Part shown: in pieces, positions 25,431 through 34,449 of the stretch
Layout of the letters: the number at the start of each line of letters is the position of its first letter
Position numbering within the stretch: position 1 is the first letter of the stretch
IMG/VR virus record: IMGVR_UViG_3300047564_004084
Location: 1-49,608 of that record
DNA from: a virus
Direction: 5' to 3' (one strand)
DNA: 49,608 nt
Notes under the pieces: model-generated
The model's input: only the letters and a program-made list of their open reading frames with translations
The model's database searches: none
What the model was told of the DNA's origin: nothing
Translations under genes and position numbers: made by a program

Positions 25431-25450
25431 ATCTTGATTTCTATCAAGAT
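25431..25450 (+). promoter_or_regulatory. Perfect 8-bp hairpin in the leader of the 1,683-residue gene
   Basis: ATCTTGAT (25431-25438) and ATCAAGAT (25443-25450) pair perfectly around the loop TTCT. No T-run follows (TTACGG), so it is not a standard intrinsic terminator. It sits between a late-type box and the start codon and would form the 5' end of the transcript, where it might protect the RNA or tune translation. Confidence 0.55.
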
Positions 25451-25478
25451 TTACGGTATATACCAAGAATGTAAGTAA

Positions 25479-28400
25479 ATGTCTGATCCAATAATTAGGT
25501 TAAAAAGATCTTCAGTAGAAGGCAAAGTTCCAACAAATGCTCAACTTCTAATTGGTGAATTAGCTGTTAATGCATTTGATGGTCAAGTCTTCTTGAAGCA
25601 AGACACTGGTGGAGTTGGAATTGCTACCAGAGTTATTGCAGTTGGTGCTGGTGGATCATTAGGTAAAACAATATTTGTAACTAAAAATGGAAATGATGCT
25701 AATAGTGGTTTAAATGAACGAGATGCAAAAGCATCTATTAAAGCTGCTGCAGCAATAGCAAATTCATTTGATACTATTAAAGTTTATGCTGGACAATATA
25801 TTGAAAATAACCCAATTCTTCTTAAAAAGAATGTATCGGTAGAGGGATTAGAATTAAGAAACTGTTTAGTAACACCACAAAATTCAAATAAAGATTTATT
25901 TCATGTAAATGATGGTGTTCACGTTACCGACTTAAGTTTTGTTGGACCTCCAGCTACAGAAGGTGCTGCTGTTATTGCTTTTAGACCTTTAGAAGGAGTA
26001 TCTCCAGACAGATATTTTGATGCTGCTAGATTAATTAGATATAATTCAGATTTTATTGCTAGAGAAGCAGTTGGATTCTTAACAAGTGGATATAGCGGAT
26101 ATGCTGGAACTCACGTAGCACAAGATGCTGCTGTATTGTTAGAAGCAAACTTAGATTTTATTGCTGGTGAGGCTGTTGGATTCCTGACTAGTACTGATTA
26201 TAAAAATCCCGTATTTGAAGTTCCAACAACAGACCAAGATTGTAGGGATGATATTAAAGATATTTTCAAATCCATTGCATATGATTTAAAAGCGACAGGT
26301 AACGAAAAGTCTGTTGGAGCAGCACTTTCATATTTTTCATCTGGTGGGGCTTTACTCCATATTACGGGAGTAGATATAAACGGATATGGAATTTCTACGG
26401 CGACAGTTGATACAATTAATTATGCCGTAGGTATTGCAACATACGTAATCAATAATAAGCCATATGGTAGTGTTGCATCTGGATCAACAACAAATATTAC
26501 TGGATTTATCTATGATAATCTAACTGGATTATCAACAGTTACTGCAGTTGGACATGGAGTAACAACTGGTGATATCATCAAACTAAATGGAGTTAAGTTT
26601 ACGTGTCCTGGTGGTTCTGGTATTACAACTAATACTTTCCCAGATGGTAAGTATGGATACTTCTTTAAAGTAGAAGAATATGTTGGCGTAAATACATTCA
26701 AAGTCTACGTTGGAATATCATCTATTCCGCACACATACAGTACTGGCGGAACTGTTGAGAAATATACAAATTATCAATCAACTTATACTCAAGCATTTGA
26801 CCCGACTCGTATTCAAACAAGAGTTGAATATGATCAGTCTGGGAATAAGTTCGTTAGAGGAACTGGTTGGTGTGTAGGTGTTGCTAATAGTATTTCATAT
26901 CTTGCTGGTATTGTTACAACAGCTGTAGGAACTGGATCTACTGCGGGAATAGTAACAGTTACTGGAATAAACTTAGATACATTTAAGTGCTCTAGGGATA
27001 TTAGAAATATTTGGAAAGCAGTTTGTTATGATATTACTAGAGGTGGTAATTCTAAATGTGTTGCGGCTGGTAAAACATATTTTGATGAGAGTACTGGAGA
27101 ATTTGCACTCAATACTCTAAAAAATCCACTGGAAAGAGAACAGACAATAAAAACACTGGATTATTCTTTCAATATTGCTAGAAACGTTATTAATAATTCT
27201 ACATGGGGTGGAGTTTCCATTGGATTAACTATACCAGCAACAAACATAATATATGATCAAAAAACAGGATTATCTACAGTTACAGTCCCAAATCATGGTC
27301 TTCAAAAATATGATTCTGTAAAATTAGATGGATTTGCATTTACGTGTCCAGAAGGTTCCCCAGGAACACCAATAAATGTTATCAGCGCAACATATGATAA
27401 TATAAGTGGTATTACCACTATAGAAACCTCAGCAAATAATAACTTTAAAGTCGGAAATAGAGTAAGACTTCAAAATCTAGTCTATGAATGCGATTCTGGT
27501 GGAGGTCCATCCACCGCATTATATCCAAGCGGTAATCTTGGATATGATTTTACCGTATCAGATGTTCTTTCTGGAACGAGTTTTAATGTTAATGTTGGAC
27601 CATCAACTATTTCCCATAGTTATGTTGGAGGGGGAACGGTAACTAGATTATATACTCCAACGTTTGGAGTTTCTACTGCAACATACGACAGAATTACTGG
27701 TATATCAACAATTAGAGTTGTTGGTATTGCATCCACAACTGCTATAGGTTTTTATGCAGAGCCAGGCGAAAAAGTTAGACTAGAGAATTTAGTATTTGAA
27801 TGCAATAGTGGAGGAGGTCCATCCACTGCATTATATCCAAGTGGTAATCTTGGATATGATTTTACAATACTTTCAACAGCAATTGATCACAGATACGCAG
27901 ATGCTGCTAATTTAATATCTGGTAATAGGTTGGAAATTATTGATAAATCTTTAGCATCTATTGCGATTGCCCATTCTGATTTCTATTTTCCAGATGATAA
28001 TCAGACAACACAATATTCAAGATATAAGGATGCTTATAGACTCATCCAACAAAATAAAGCAGAAATAGTAACTTCTGCTTGGGATACTATGATTGCTAAT
28101 CCAGCAAACTCTGGTGTTATTTTAACTGAAACAAAATGCAAGAGAGATCTTGGATATTTTGTAGATGCTGTTTCTACAGATATATTCACTGGAGGGAATA
28201 GATATTCAATAGAATTTATTAAACAGTATTTTGATGGATCTGGTGCTCCAATATCAAATGGACTGGTTGGAGAGGAATCAGCTTCGATTGAAGCATTCCA
28301 AGCAGCAAGAGATTTGATGAAGTCTGCAATAACCAATCAACTTACAATAAAAGATACTGGAGTTTCCATCGGATCATCAGTATATGGTGATGGTAATATT

Positions 28401-30530
28401 TCCGTAGCAAATACAAGTTCAATTGCTTGTTCAGATGTTCAGTCAACTCTAGATACATTAACATCTATTATCACCGAACCAATTGGTTCTGGGAACTTAC
28501 TAACCCTGAATGCTATTAAAATAAATTATGGTTTATTCTTAAGTGGTGAAAGTAAGTGCAGAAGGGATATTGCATATGTTGTCGATGCTCTTATAAAAGA
28601 TCTTAGATTTGGAACCAACAAGTATATTAGAGAAGCGACAAGAGCGTATTTTGATGCTAATGGAGATCCATTAACAAATGGATTAATCGGAGAGGAAGCA
28701 CCATCAGTTACTGCATTCAATTCTATTAGAGATTATTCAAAACTAGCAATTACAAATCAATTAAACTTTAAGGATCTAACAATTACAGCAGATCCACTAA
28801 CTGGATTTAATACAAGTCCAAATTCTTGTGCTAATGTTAAATCCAACATTGATAATCTAATTTCAATATTAACAACTTCTGTTACTAACGGTAATCTAAA
28901 TTCATATCCACAACTATTCACATCAGGAAGATTTACTGTAAATGTCGGTATATCAACATTAGATCACACTTATGTTGGTGGCGGTACAGTAAATTCTGGT
29001 ATCACAACCACTATTTTCCCAGATAATACACATGGACAAATATTCCCAGTAGAAAGAATTGTTGGGGTTAATACCTTCGAAGTTACTCTCGGTGGAACTG
29101 AAATACAACACACATACTATGGTGGGGGATCAATCCTTAAGTTTAGACCATTCCAAACATTCAATACTCAAGTAAAAGATCTTGGTATTCAAATTGATCC
29201 ACTAGTTGGAACTAACCAAAGTCCAGCTGGATGTTATAATGTAGTTTCTGCTATGAGGTCATGCATTGGAATTGTAACTACAATCGTTGGATCTGGTTTA
29301 ACAGTCTTTAGATCCGCACAAAATCCAACTGGAATAAAAACAACTTATCCAGGAAATAACGGAGCTGGTAGTGAAATTGAGAACGATCCATCGTTCTCAC
29401 CAGGAACTGGTCAAATTTTCAAAGGGCCATATATTAGAAACTGCACAAACTTTATTCCAGATAGTATTGGAATGAAAATTGATGGATTCCCAGCAGAACC
29501 AGGAGATGAAGATGATATTGGTGTACAGGGATCGATGAGTGTTGACTCATATACTCAATATAATCAAAATGGTATTGGAGTTTCTATTTCAAATGGAGCA
29601 TATGCACAGTTAGTTTCTATCTTTACTATTTGCTGCAATGAAGCAATTGTAACTCAGTCTGGTGGACAATGCGACCTAACAAACTCTAATGCCTCTTTTG
29701 GAAATAAAGGTCTAGTATCTAGAGGTATTAGTGGAGTTGATTCTAAATCAATTTATAGAAAGAGTGCTAACGTTGCTATAGCTGGTTCTATTGGTGATAT
29801 TGAATTGACTGTAAGTGGTGTTGGTACATACAGACCATATGATGGTGAGGTTTTCTATATTGGAAAACTATACTATTCACTAAATTCAATTACTGTAACC
29901 AATGGTGGTTCTGGATACCAAAACGCTAACGATGTCGATATAACTATTGATGCTCCAACCGGACCTAACGGAATTACTGCACAAGCAATTCCAACAGTTT
30001 TGGATGGAAGAATCACAGACATTACTTTAATTAACTCTGGAACTCAATATGAAACAGAACCTTCTATAACAGTTTCTGCCCCATTGTCTGGTGGTGGATC
30101 CGCAGGTTCTGCAGTTGTTAGTAAGATTGACCCACTATACTATAAGATTTCTGCTGCAACTTTCCCAAATGCGGGAATCACAACTATAACTTCAGTTCAA
30201 GGTTTAAATAATAATGTATCAATTGGAGATACAGTCTATTTGGCTCGCCAAAGTCTACAAATCGCAACCACAATCTCGTTTGAATACATTGGTGCTGGAA
30301 CAAATATCTTTACAGCAAGACCTGCTGTTGGTGGAGTTCCTATACAAGAAAATGAGGTTGTTAAGGAAGATGGTGGAGAGGCTACATATACTAGCACTGA
30401 TCAAGCAGGAAACTTCCGAATTGGTGATGGCGTTGTTATTAACCAAGCGAGTGGAACAGTTTCTGGTAGAGCATATCTGAAGAGTTTATTTAATAATGTA
30501 ACCCCATTCATTCTAGCACTAGGAGATTAA
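25479..30530 (+). CDS. Giant beta-helix-type tail fibre / virion structural protein (1,683 residues)
   Basis: The N-terminus MSDPIIRLKRSSVEGKVPT then AQLLIGELAVNAFDGQVFLK is the 'IIRIKRS--------GELA' tip of many phage fibres. It is followed by a pectin-lyase-like start (FVTKNGNDANSG ... AAAIANSFDTIKVYAGQYIE). The long body is modular. About four copies of a Cys-containing module (CRDDIKDIFKSIAYDL; CSRDIRNIWKAVCYDI; CKRDLGYFVDAVSTDI; CRRDIAYVVDALIKDL) alternate with copies of a 'FPDG-YGY-F-V------F-V-VG-S---H-Y--GGTV' module. Near the C-terminus are 'GGSGYQ' and 'SGTQYETEP' beta modules like those in gp14. A very similar layout is seen in other marine T4-like phages as a virion structural protein. 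A carbohydrate-degrading role is possible from the pectin-lyase-like fold, but I see no catalytic residues. Confidence 0.78.
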   Translation: MSDPIIRLKRSSVEGKVPTNAQLLIGELAVNAFDGQVFLKQDTGGVGIATRVIAVGAGGSLGKTIFVTKNGNDANSGLNERDAKASIKAAAAIANSFDTIKVYAGQYIENNPILLKKNVSVEGLELRNCLVTPQNSNKDLFHVNDGVHVTDLSFVGPPATEGAAVIAFRPLEGVSPDRYFDAARLIRYNSDFIAREAVGFLTSGYSGYAGTHVAQDAAVLLEANLDFIAGEAVGFLTSTDYKNPVFEVPTTDQDCRDDIKDIFKSIAYDLKATGNEKSVGAALSYFSSGGALLHITGVDINGYGISTATVDTINYAVGIATYVINNKPYGSVASGSTTNITGFIYDNLTGLSTVTAVGHGVTTGDIIKLNGVKFTCPGGSGITTNTFPDGKYGYFFKVEEYVGVNTFKVYVGISSIPHTYSTGGTVEKYTNYQSTYTQAFDPTRIQTRVEYDQSGNKFVRGTGWCVGVANSISYLAGIVTTAVGTGSTAGIVTVTGINLDTFKCSRDIRNIWKAVCYDITRGGNSKCVAAGKTYFDESTGEFALNTLKNPLEREQTIKTLDYSFNIARNVINNSTWGGVSIGLTIPATNIIYDQKTGLSTVTVPNHGLQKYDSVKLDGFAFTCPEGSPGTPINVISATYDNISGITTIETSANNNFKVGNRVRLQNLVYECDSGGGPSTALYPSGNLGYDFTVSDVLSGTSFNVNVGPSTISHSYVGGGTVTRLYTPTFGVSTATYDRITGISTIRVVGIASTTAIGFYAEPGEKVRLENLVFECNSGGGPSTALYPSGNLGYDFTILSTAIDHRYADAANLISGNRLEIIDKSLASIAIAHSDFYFPDDNQTTQYSRYKDAYRLIQQNKAEIVTSAWDTMIANPANSGVILTETKCKRDLGYFVDAVSTDIFTGGNRYSIEFIKQYFDGSGAPISNGLVGEESASIEAFQAARDLMKSAITNQLTIKDTGVSIGSSVYGDGNISVANTSSIACSDVQSTLDTLTSIITEPIGSGNLLTLNAIKINYGLFLSGESKCRRDIAYVVDALIKDLRFGTNKYIREATRAYFDANGDPLTNGLIGEEAPSVTAFNSIRDYSKLAITNQLNFKDLTITADPLTGFNTSPNSCANVKSNIDNLISILTTSVTNGNLNSYPQLFTSGRFTVNVGISTLDHTYVGGGTVNSGITTTIFPDNTHGQIFPVERIVGVNTFEVTLGGTEIQHTYYGGGSILKFRPFQTFNTQVKDLGIQIDPLVGTNQSPAGCYNVVSAMRSCIGIVTTIVGSGLTVFRSAQNPTGIKTTYPGNNGAGSEIENDPSFSPGTGQIFKGPYIRNCTNFIPDSIGMKIDGFPAEPGDEDDIGVQGSMSVDSYTQYNQNGIGVSISNGAYAQLVSIFTICCNEAIVTQSGGQCDLTNSNASFGNKGLVSRGISGVDSKSIYRKSANVAIAGSIGDIELTVSGVGTYRPYDGEVFYIGKLYYSLNSITVTNGGSGYQNANDVDITIDAPTGPNGITAQAIPTVLDGRITDITLINSGTQYETEPSITVSAPLSGGGSAGSAVVSKIDPLYYKISAATFPNAGITTITSVQGLNNNVSIGDTVYLARQSLQIATTISFEYIGAGTNIFTARPAVGGVPIQENEVVKEDGGEATYTSTDQAGNFRIGDGVVINQASGTVSGRAYLKSLFNNVTPFILALGD
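27462..27553 (+). repeat. Near-identical internal DNA duplication, copy 1
   Basis: About 92 bases encode VRLQNLVYECDSGGGPSTAL and YPSGNLGYDFT. The same stretch returns 312 bases downstream (27774-27865) with only a handful of differences; GGAGGTCCATCCAC is exact in both. Confidence 0.85.
27774..27865 (+). repeat. Near-identical internal DNA duplication, copy 2 (truncated module)
   Basis: This is the second copy of the stretch at 27462-27553, encoding VRLENLVFECNSGGGPSTAL and YPSGNLGYDFT. Unlike copy 1 it does not continue into the usual 'F-VNVG-STISHSYVGGGTV' segment but jumps to ILSTAIDHRYADAANLIS, so the module is internally truncated. Confidence 0.85.
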
Positions 30531-30534
30531 TTAA

Positions 30535-30873
30535 ATGGCTGCACAAATTGCAATTAATAATTTTAGAACTGTAACACAAACAGTTCCAACATCTGAAACA
30601 GAACTATATACTGCACCAACAGGATATACTTCAGTATTCTTATTAGCTCAATGCGTAAATACTGGAGCAACAACGCATACGATTACTTTTTATTATAAAA
30701 GAGGCGCAACATCAACTCCTATCGTTACGGCATTTCCTGTTCCATCGGGAGATACAGTAAATCTTCTTCCAGGTAAATTGGTGTTAGAAACTGGGGATAA
30801 AATTTCAATATCTGGTAGCAATGGAACTGACTTGAAATTCTTAGTCAGTATTCTTGAAACATCCAACTTCTAA
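30535..30873 (+). CDS. Small structural protein (112 residues)
   Basis: MAAQIAINNFRTVTQTVPT is followed by ELYTAPTGYTSVFLLAQCVN, then THTITFYYKRGA, VNLLPGKLVLETGDKISISG and LKFLVSILETSNF. This compact beta-sandwich pattern ('IYTAP-GYTS-------N------I-----') is common in small phage head or tail decoration proteins. AGGAG at 30521-30525, inside the end of the previous gene, serves as ribosome site nine bases before the ATG, so the two genes are translated together. The function is probably decoration or connection of fibres; no specific name can be given. Confidence 0.72.
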   Translation: MAAQIAINNFRTVTQTVPTSETELYTAPTGYTSVFLLAQCVNTGATTHTITFYYKRGATSTPIVTAFPVPSGDTVNLLPGKLVLETGDKISISGSNGTDLKFLVSILETSNF

Positions 30874-30896
30874 TTTTAGTTTAAGGTAATAAGAAA

Positions 30897-33044
30897 ATGA
30901 GTAACTACGGTAGATTTTTATCAGGAAAGCAGAGAGACCTAGGTATTGGTATAAGCAATTACAGTGAAGGTAAGACTGTACTAAATGTTATTGGTAATGT
31001 AGCCATTGGTGGAAGCATTGGAATTGGAACTACTAGTAGATTTGATTTGACCGCCGATGTTGATACTAGAACTATACGAATTAGGAGAGAACTTTATGAC
31101 TCCCAAGGGAATTCTGGGGAGAATAACCAACTTTTAACTTCTGTTGGCGGATCTTCGGTTCAATGGACAACTCTTGAGGATATTTTATCTTTCCAAGGAA
31201 TTACTGTTCAAGATGAGGGCACAATTGTAGGTGCTGCGGGAAGCATTAAGACAGTTAATTTTGTTGGTACTGGAGTAACTGCAGCTGCATCTGGAAATAT
31301 TGCTACTATAACTGTTGACCAAGTAACTGCAGCAGGTTTTGATGGACAAATTCAATATAATGATAATGGAGACTTTGGTGGAGCTCAAACATTTTATTAT
31401 AATGACTCTACACTGAGAGTTGGTATTGGAACATCATCAATGAATAGAACTCTCGATATCGTAGGAGATGTTGGGATATCTAGTTATCTTTATTCTCAAA
31501 GATCATATGTTAGTTTAGACACTATTATTCCCATTGCCCCAGAAGAACTAGCATCAAAATCATATGTAGATAATTTTACTGTTGCTGGTCTAACAGTTCA
31601 GAAAGCTGTATCTGCTGCATCAACAGTATCAATAAATGCGTACTATAATAACGTGTCAGCATCTCCAAGCGGTGTTGGAGCAAAGTTATGGGGTGTTAAT
31701 GTTGGTATAACATCTATCGATACTTATTTCCCAATTCTTGGGGATCGTATTCTAATCAAAGATCAGGGTGGACCTCTTGGATTTGGAAATACCTTTGAAA
31801 ATGGTTACTATACAGTAACTAGAGTTGGTACTGTAAGTACTTCGTTTGAATATACAAGAGCAGTTGACTTCGACGAACCTGAAGAAATTACTGCTGGTGC
31901 GTTCTCGTTCGTTATTGGCGGTGAAGTCAATGCTGGTGGTGGTTTCGTTCTTATCACAAAAGGAACTGTTTCTATCGGTGTATCTGCAATCGAATTCACA
32001 CAATTCAGTAGTCCTGGAGAAATTATTGCAGGTGATGGTTTAGTAAAAACCGGAAACGTTATCGATGCAGTAACTGCTAGTTCTTCCAGAATCGTAATGA
32101 ATCCTGATAGCATTGATTTAGCCACAGTAGCTACGTCAAGAAGCAATCTGACATCTGGTACAGGATCATTCATTAGTGGATTAAGCGTTGATGGATATGG
32201 ACGAGTAAGTGGAGTTATAACAAGTAATACTCATACACTAGCAACATCTTCTGTAAAGGGAATTGCATCTTTTAATACTCCAGAATTTACTGTTGCATCA
32301 GGAGCAGTAGGTTTAGCAAGTACTTCTGCGGGTGGGGCAGCAGTTTTATTTGTTGACGGCACACCAAATCAAATTGATGTTACTAGAGATGGTGGTAGAG
32401 AAATTGTTGGTTTGACTAATAATGTCACAGTACAAGGTAACTTAACCGTCATTGGAACTATAAGTGGAAATGGTACTGGACTAACAGGATTGCAGGCAGG
32501 GGTTGGTGTTGCTACAGCAGGGGTCTATGTTGGATCTGGAGCAACTGTACTCAATTTTACAGGAGCTGGTGTAAGTAGTGTAACTTTAGTTGGTACAACT
32601 GCTACAATTAATATTCCTGGTGGTAGAGATATTGATACTATTGGTAACGCTAACCAAGTTCTTTATAAGAACAGTTTGAACAAAGCAGTTGGTTCAGCAA
32701 ACCTAACTTTCAATGGAACTAACTTGGTTTGTGGAGGAACAGTTACTGCGAACTCAGATGAATCTCTAAAAGAAAATATTAAAACAATAGACGGTGCTTT
32801 AGAAAAAGTACAAAATCTTCGTGGAGTTGAATTTGATTATAGGAGTGATAAGACACATTCTATTGGATTAATCGCACAAGAGGTTGAAAAAGTTCTTCCA
32901 GATCTTGTCCACGAAAACGATGGAGTTAAGTCTGTAGCATATCAAAATATAGTTTCGGTATTAATCGAAGCTATTAAAGAACAGCAAGGTCAAATTGATG
33001 ATTTAAAACTACAAATTAAATCAATAAGAGATTTAAATATTTGA
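30897..33044 (+). CDS. Tail fibre protein with intact C-terminal S74 chaperone/self-cleaving domain
   Basis: The 715-residue fibre starts MSNYGRFLSGKQRDLGIG. It contains two copies of the 'I-V-DEG--VG------NFVG-GVTA--SG--ATI' module (about 98-140 and 535-585). A well-known fibre domain follows (LASKSYVDNFTVAGLTVQK ... GDRILIKDQGG ... FENGYYTVTRVG, about 220-380). It ends in a complete S74 domain: NSDESLKENIKTIDGALEKV with Ser620 and Lys625 forming the Ser-Lys dyad, then IGLIAQEVEKVLPDLV and SVLIEAIKEQQGQIDDL. In this family the domain assists trimerisation and then cuts just before the Ser, so roughly residues 1-619 should remain in the fibre. It serves as an in-frame reference for the broken S74 domain at 6644-6977. 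AAGG before the ATG is the ribosome site. Confidence 0.87.
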   Translation: MSNYGRFLSGKQRDLGIGISNYSEGKTVLNVIGNVAIGGSIGIGTTSRFDLTADVDTRTIRIRRELYDSQGNSGENNQLLTSVGGSSVQWTTLEDILSFQGITVQDEGTIVGAAGSIKTVNFVGTGVTAAASGNIATITVDQVTAAGFDGQIQYNDNGDFGGAQTFYYNDSTLRVGIGTSSMNRTLDIVGDVGISSYLYSQRSYVSLDTIIPIAPEELASKSYVDNFTVAGLTVQKAVSAASTVSINAYYNNVSASPSGVGAKLWGVNVGITSIDTYFPILGDRILIKDQGGPLGFGNTFENGYYTVTRVGTVSTSFEYTRAVDFDEPEEITAGAFSFVIGGEVNAGGGFVLITKGTVSIGVSAIEFTQFSSPGEIIAGDGLVKTGNVIDAVTASSSRIVMNPDSIDLATVATSRSNLTSGTGSFISGLSVDGYGRVSGVITSNTHTLATSSVKGIASFNTPEFTVASGAVGLASTSAGGAAVLFVDGTPNQIDVTRDGGREIVGLTNNVTVQGNLTVIGTISGNGTGLTGLQAGVGVATAGVYVGSGATVLNFTGAGVSSVTLVGTTATINIPGGRDIDTIGNANQVLYKNSLNKAVGSANLTFNGTNLVCGGTVTANSDESLKENIKTIDGALEKVQNLRGVEFDYRSDKTHSIGLIAQEVEKVLPDLVHENDGVKSVAYQNIVSVLIEAIKEQQGQIDDLKLQIKSIRDLNI
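32754..33041 (+). other. S74 intramolecular chaperone / autocleavage domain (intact)
   Basis: Codons 620-715 hold the complete domain: Ser620, Lys625, the GLIAQEVEKVLPDLV core and a C-terminal coiled coil. Expected cleavage falls between Asn619 and Ser620, by analogy with endosialidase-type fibres. Confidence 0.85.
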
Positions 33045-33051
33045 ATAAATA
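33044..33051 (+). promoter_or_regulatory. T4-type late promoter box (AATAAATA) after the S74 fibre
   Basis: The box begins on the last base of the TGA stop of the fibre gene and lies 17 bases before ATG 33069. Confidence 0.55.
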
Positions 33052-33068
33052 CTTAAAATAGTAGAGAT

Positions 33069-34448
33069 ATGGATTATCAAAAATTCACTCATAAAACTCC
33101 ACATTTAAAGGGAAAGAAACATCAATTAGATCCCAATTTGGATCTAAAGCAATTAGTTCATCACGCAACAGTTCAGTATGTTGATCGTGATGCTGATGGT
33201 GATGTTGATGTTTATGATAATCCAAAAAAGAAAGTTCCAGACGAATCTCCCGGTAAAGAACACATACAAAAATCGACCAATATTCTTATGAAAAAGGAGA
33301 AGGGTGAAATTAAACATAGCAAAAAAAGAATTGCATTTGAATCAACATCTAGTGGTGAAGATATTGACGAGGGATTAGTTGGAAAATTAATTGATAAGGT
33401 AAAGGGTCGTAAGGTAATTGGCAAAACTGGTAGTGGTGGAAACATTTACGTTTCCACTAGAAATAAATCATCTAAAGTAGCCTATAAGTCTTCAGCAAAA
33501 CCAAAGCAACCAGAAAAGAAAACTTCAGAAATAGATCATGATGATCCATGGCTTAAGCACTCTTCTGGTGCCGAAAAGAAGGCGCATTATCGTCAACTTC
33601 GTGGGGAGTCAACTACGATTGAAGATTTAAATGGTAATTCTTTCGTTGAGGTAATTGATCTAATTAAGCCAAACAAGCTAAAAGTAGAATCAACTGAAGA
33701 GAAGAGATACTGCCCTCTATGTGATAAAAGAGAAGGTAGATCAGAATGTTCATATGGTGAAAAAGCATGGGATAAGGTATCGGTAAAGGATGAAGAGTAT
33801 TCAATGGCTCGTTCAGAACTAAATACTATTCATAATGCACTAAAAAGACTTGAGCAAAAAGTAGGTAAAGGTGAAGGAAATCTAGAAGCCTGGGTACAAT
33901 CAAAGATCACTAAAGCAGCAGACTACATTGATACTGCTGCCGATTATCTTTCTGGTGATGAATCTGGATTAGAAGAAGCGGTAAGAATACCAACAAAAAA
34001 TGGCAATCTTTTAATGGTTGTTTTGACTTGGAAAGGATCTACTTATGCACTCAGAGTATTTTTCCCACAATCAAAAATACCAAATAGAAGAGAAGTTGAA
34101 GAGCAGATCCAAAAAGTATATCCAGGATCTAAAGTAACACACTTTAAGGTTATTGAAAGGCAACCGGGAGAACCATTTTTACAGATCGAAGACTGGCAAT
34201 CTGTAAATCGTAATGATAAAACTGATGGTTTGAGCCAGAAGGCAGTTAATGCATATCGTAGGGAGAATCCAGGTTCAAAACTACAAACTGCAGTAACTGA
34301 AAAAAAGCCTACTGGCAAAAGGGCTGATCGTCGAAAATCCTTTTGCCGTAGAATGAAAGGTATGAAATCAAAATTGACCTCTGCGAAAACTTCAAGAGAT
34401 CCAGATTCAAGAATCAACAAAGCCCTTCGTCGTTGGAACTGTAACTAA
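33069..34448 (+). CDS. Conserved marine-phage protein with Ca-binding-type loop and Cys motif (459 residues)
   Basis: At residues 39-50, DRDADGDVDVYD is a textbook calcium-loop sequence (D-x-D-x-D-G-x-V-D-x-x-D) as in EF-hand/dockerin motifs. Cys215, Cys218 and Cys227 (CPLCDKREGRSEC) suggest a metal site. EYSMARSELNTIHNALKRLE, KVGKGEGNLEAWVQSKI and TKAADYIDTAADYLSG form a helical domain seen repeatedly in marine T4-like phage proteins. About residues 305-360 (VVLTWKGSTYALRVFF ... EEQIQKVYPGSKVTHF) repeat as the main domain of the next gene. The basic end (GKRADRRKSFCRRMKGM ... DPDSRINKALRRWNCN) is a separate conserved tail. The function is unknown. The gene lies between the S74 fibre and the terminase region behind a late box, so a structural or assembly role is likely. 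Confidence 0.72.
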   Translation: MDYQKFTHKTPHLKGKKHQLDPNLDLKQLVHHATVQYVDRDADGDVDVYDNPKKKVPDESPGKEHIQKSTNILMKKEKGEIKHSKKRIAFESTSSGEDIDEGLVGKLIDKVKGRKVIGKTGSGGNIYVSTRNKSSKVAYKSSAKPKQPEKKTSEIDHDDPWLKHSSGAEKKAHYRQLRGESTTIEDLNGNSFVEVIDLIKPNKLKVESTEEKRYCPLCDKREGRSECSYGEKAWDKVSVKDEEYSMARSELNTIHNALKRLEQKVGKGEGNLEAWVQSKITKAADYIDTAADYLSGDESGLEEAVRIPTKNGNLLMVVLTWKGSTYALRVFFPQSKIPNRREVEEQIQKVYPGSKVTHFKVIERQPGEPFLQIEDWQSVNRNDKTDGLSQKAVNAYRRENPGSKLQTAVTEKKPTGKRADRRKSFCRRMKGMKSKLTSAKTSRDPDSRINKALRRWNCN

Positions 34449-34449
34449 A

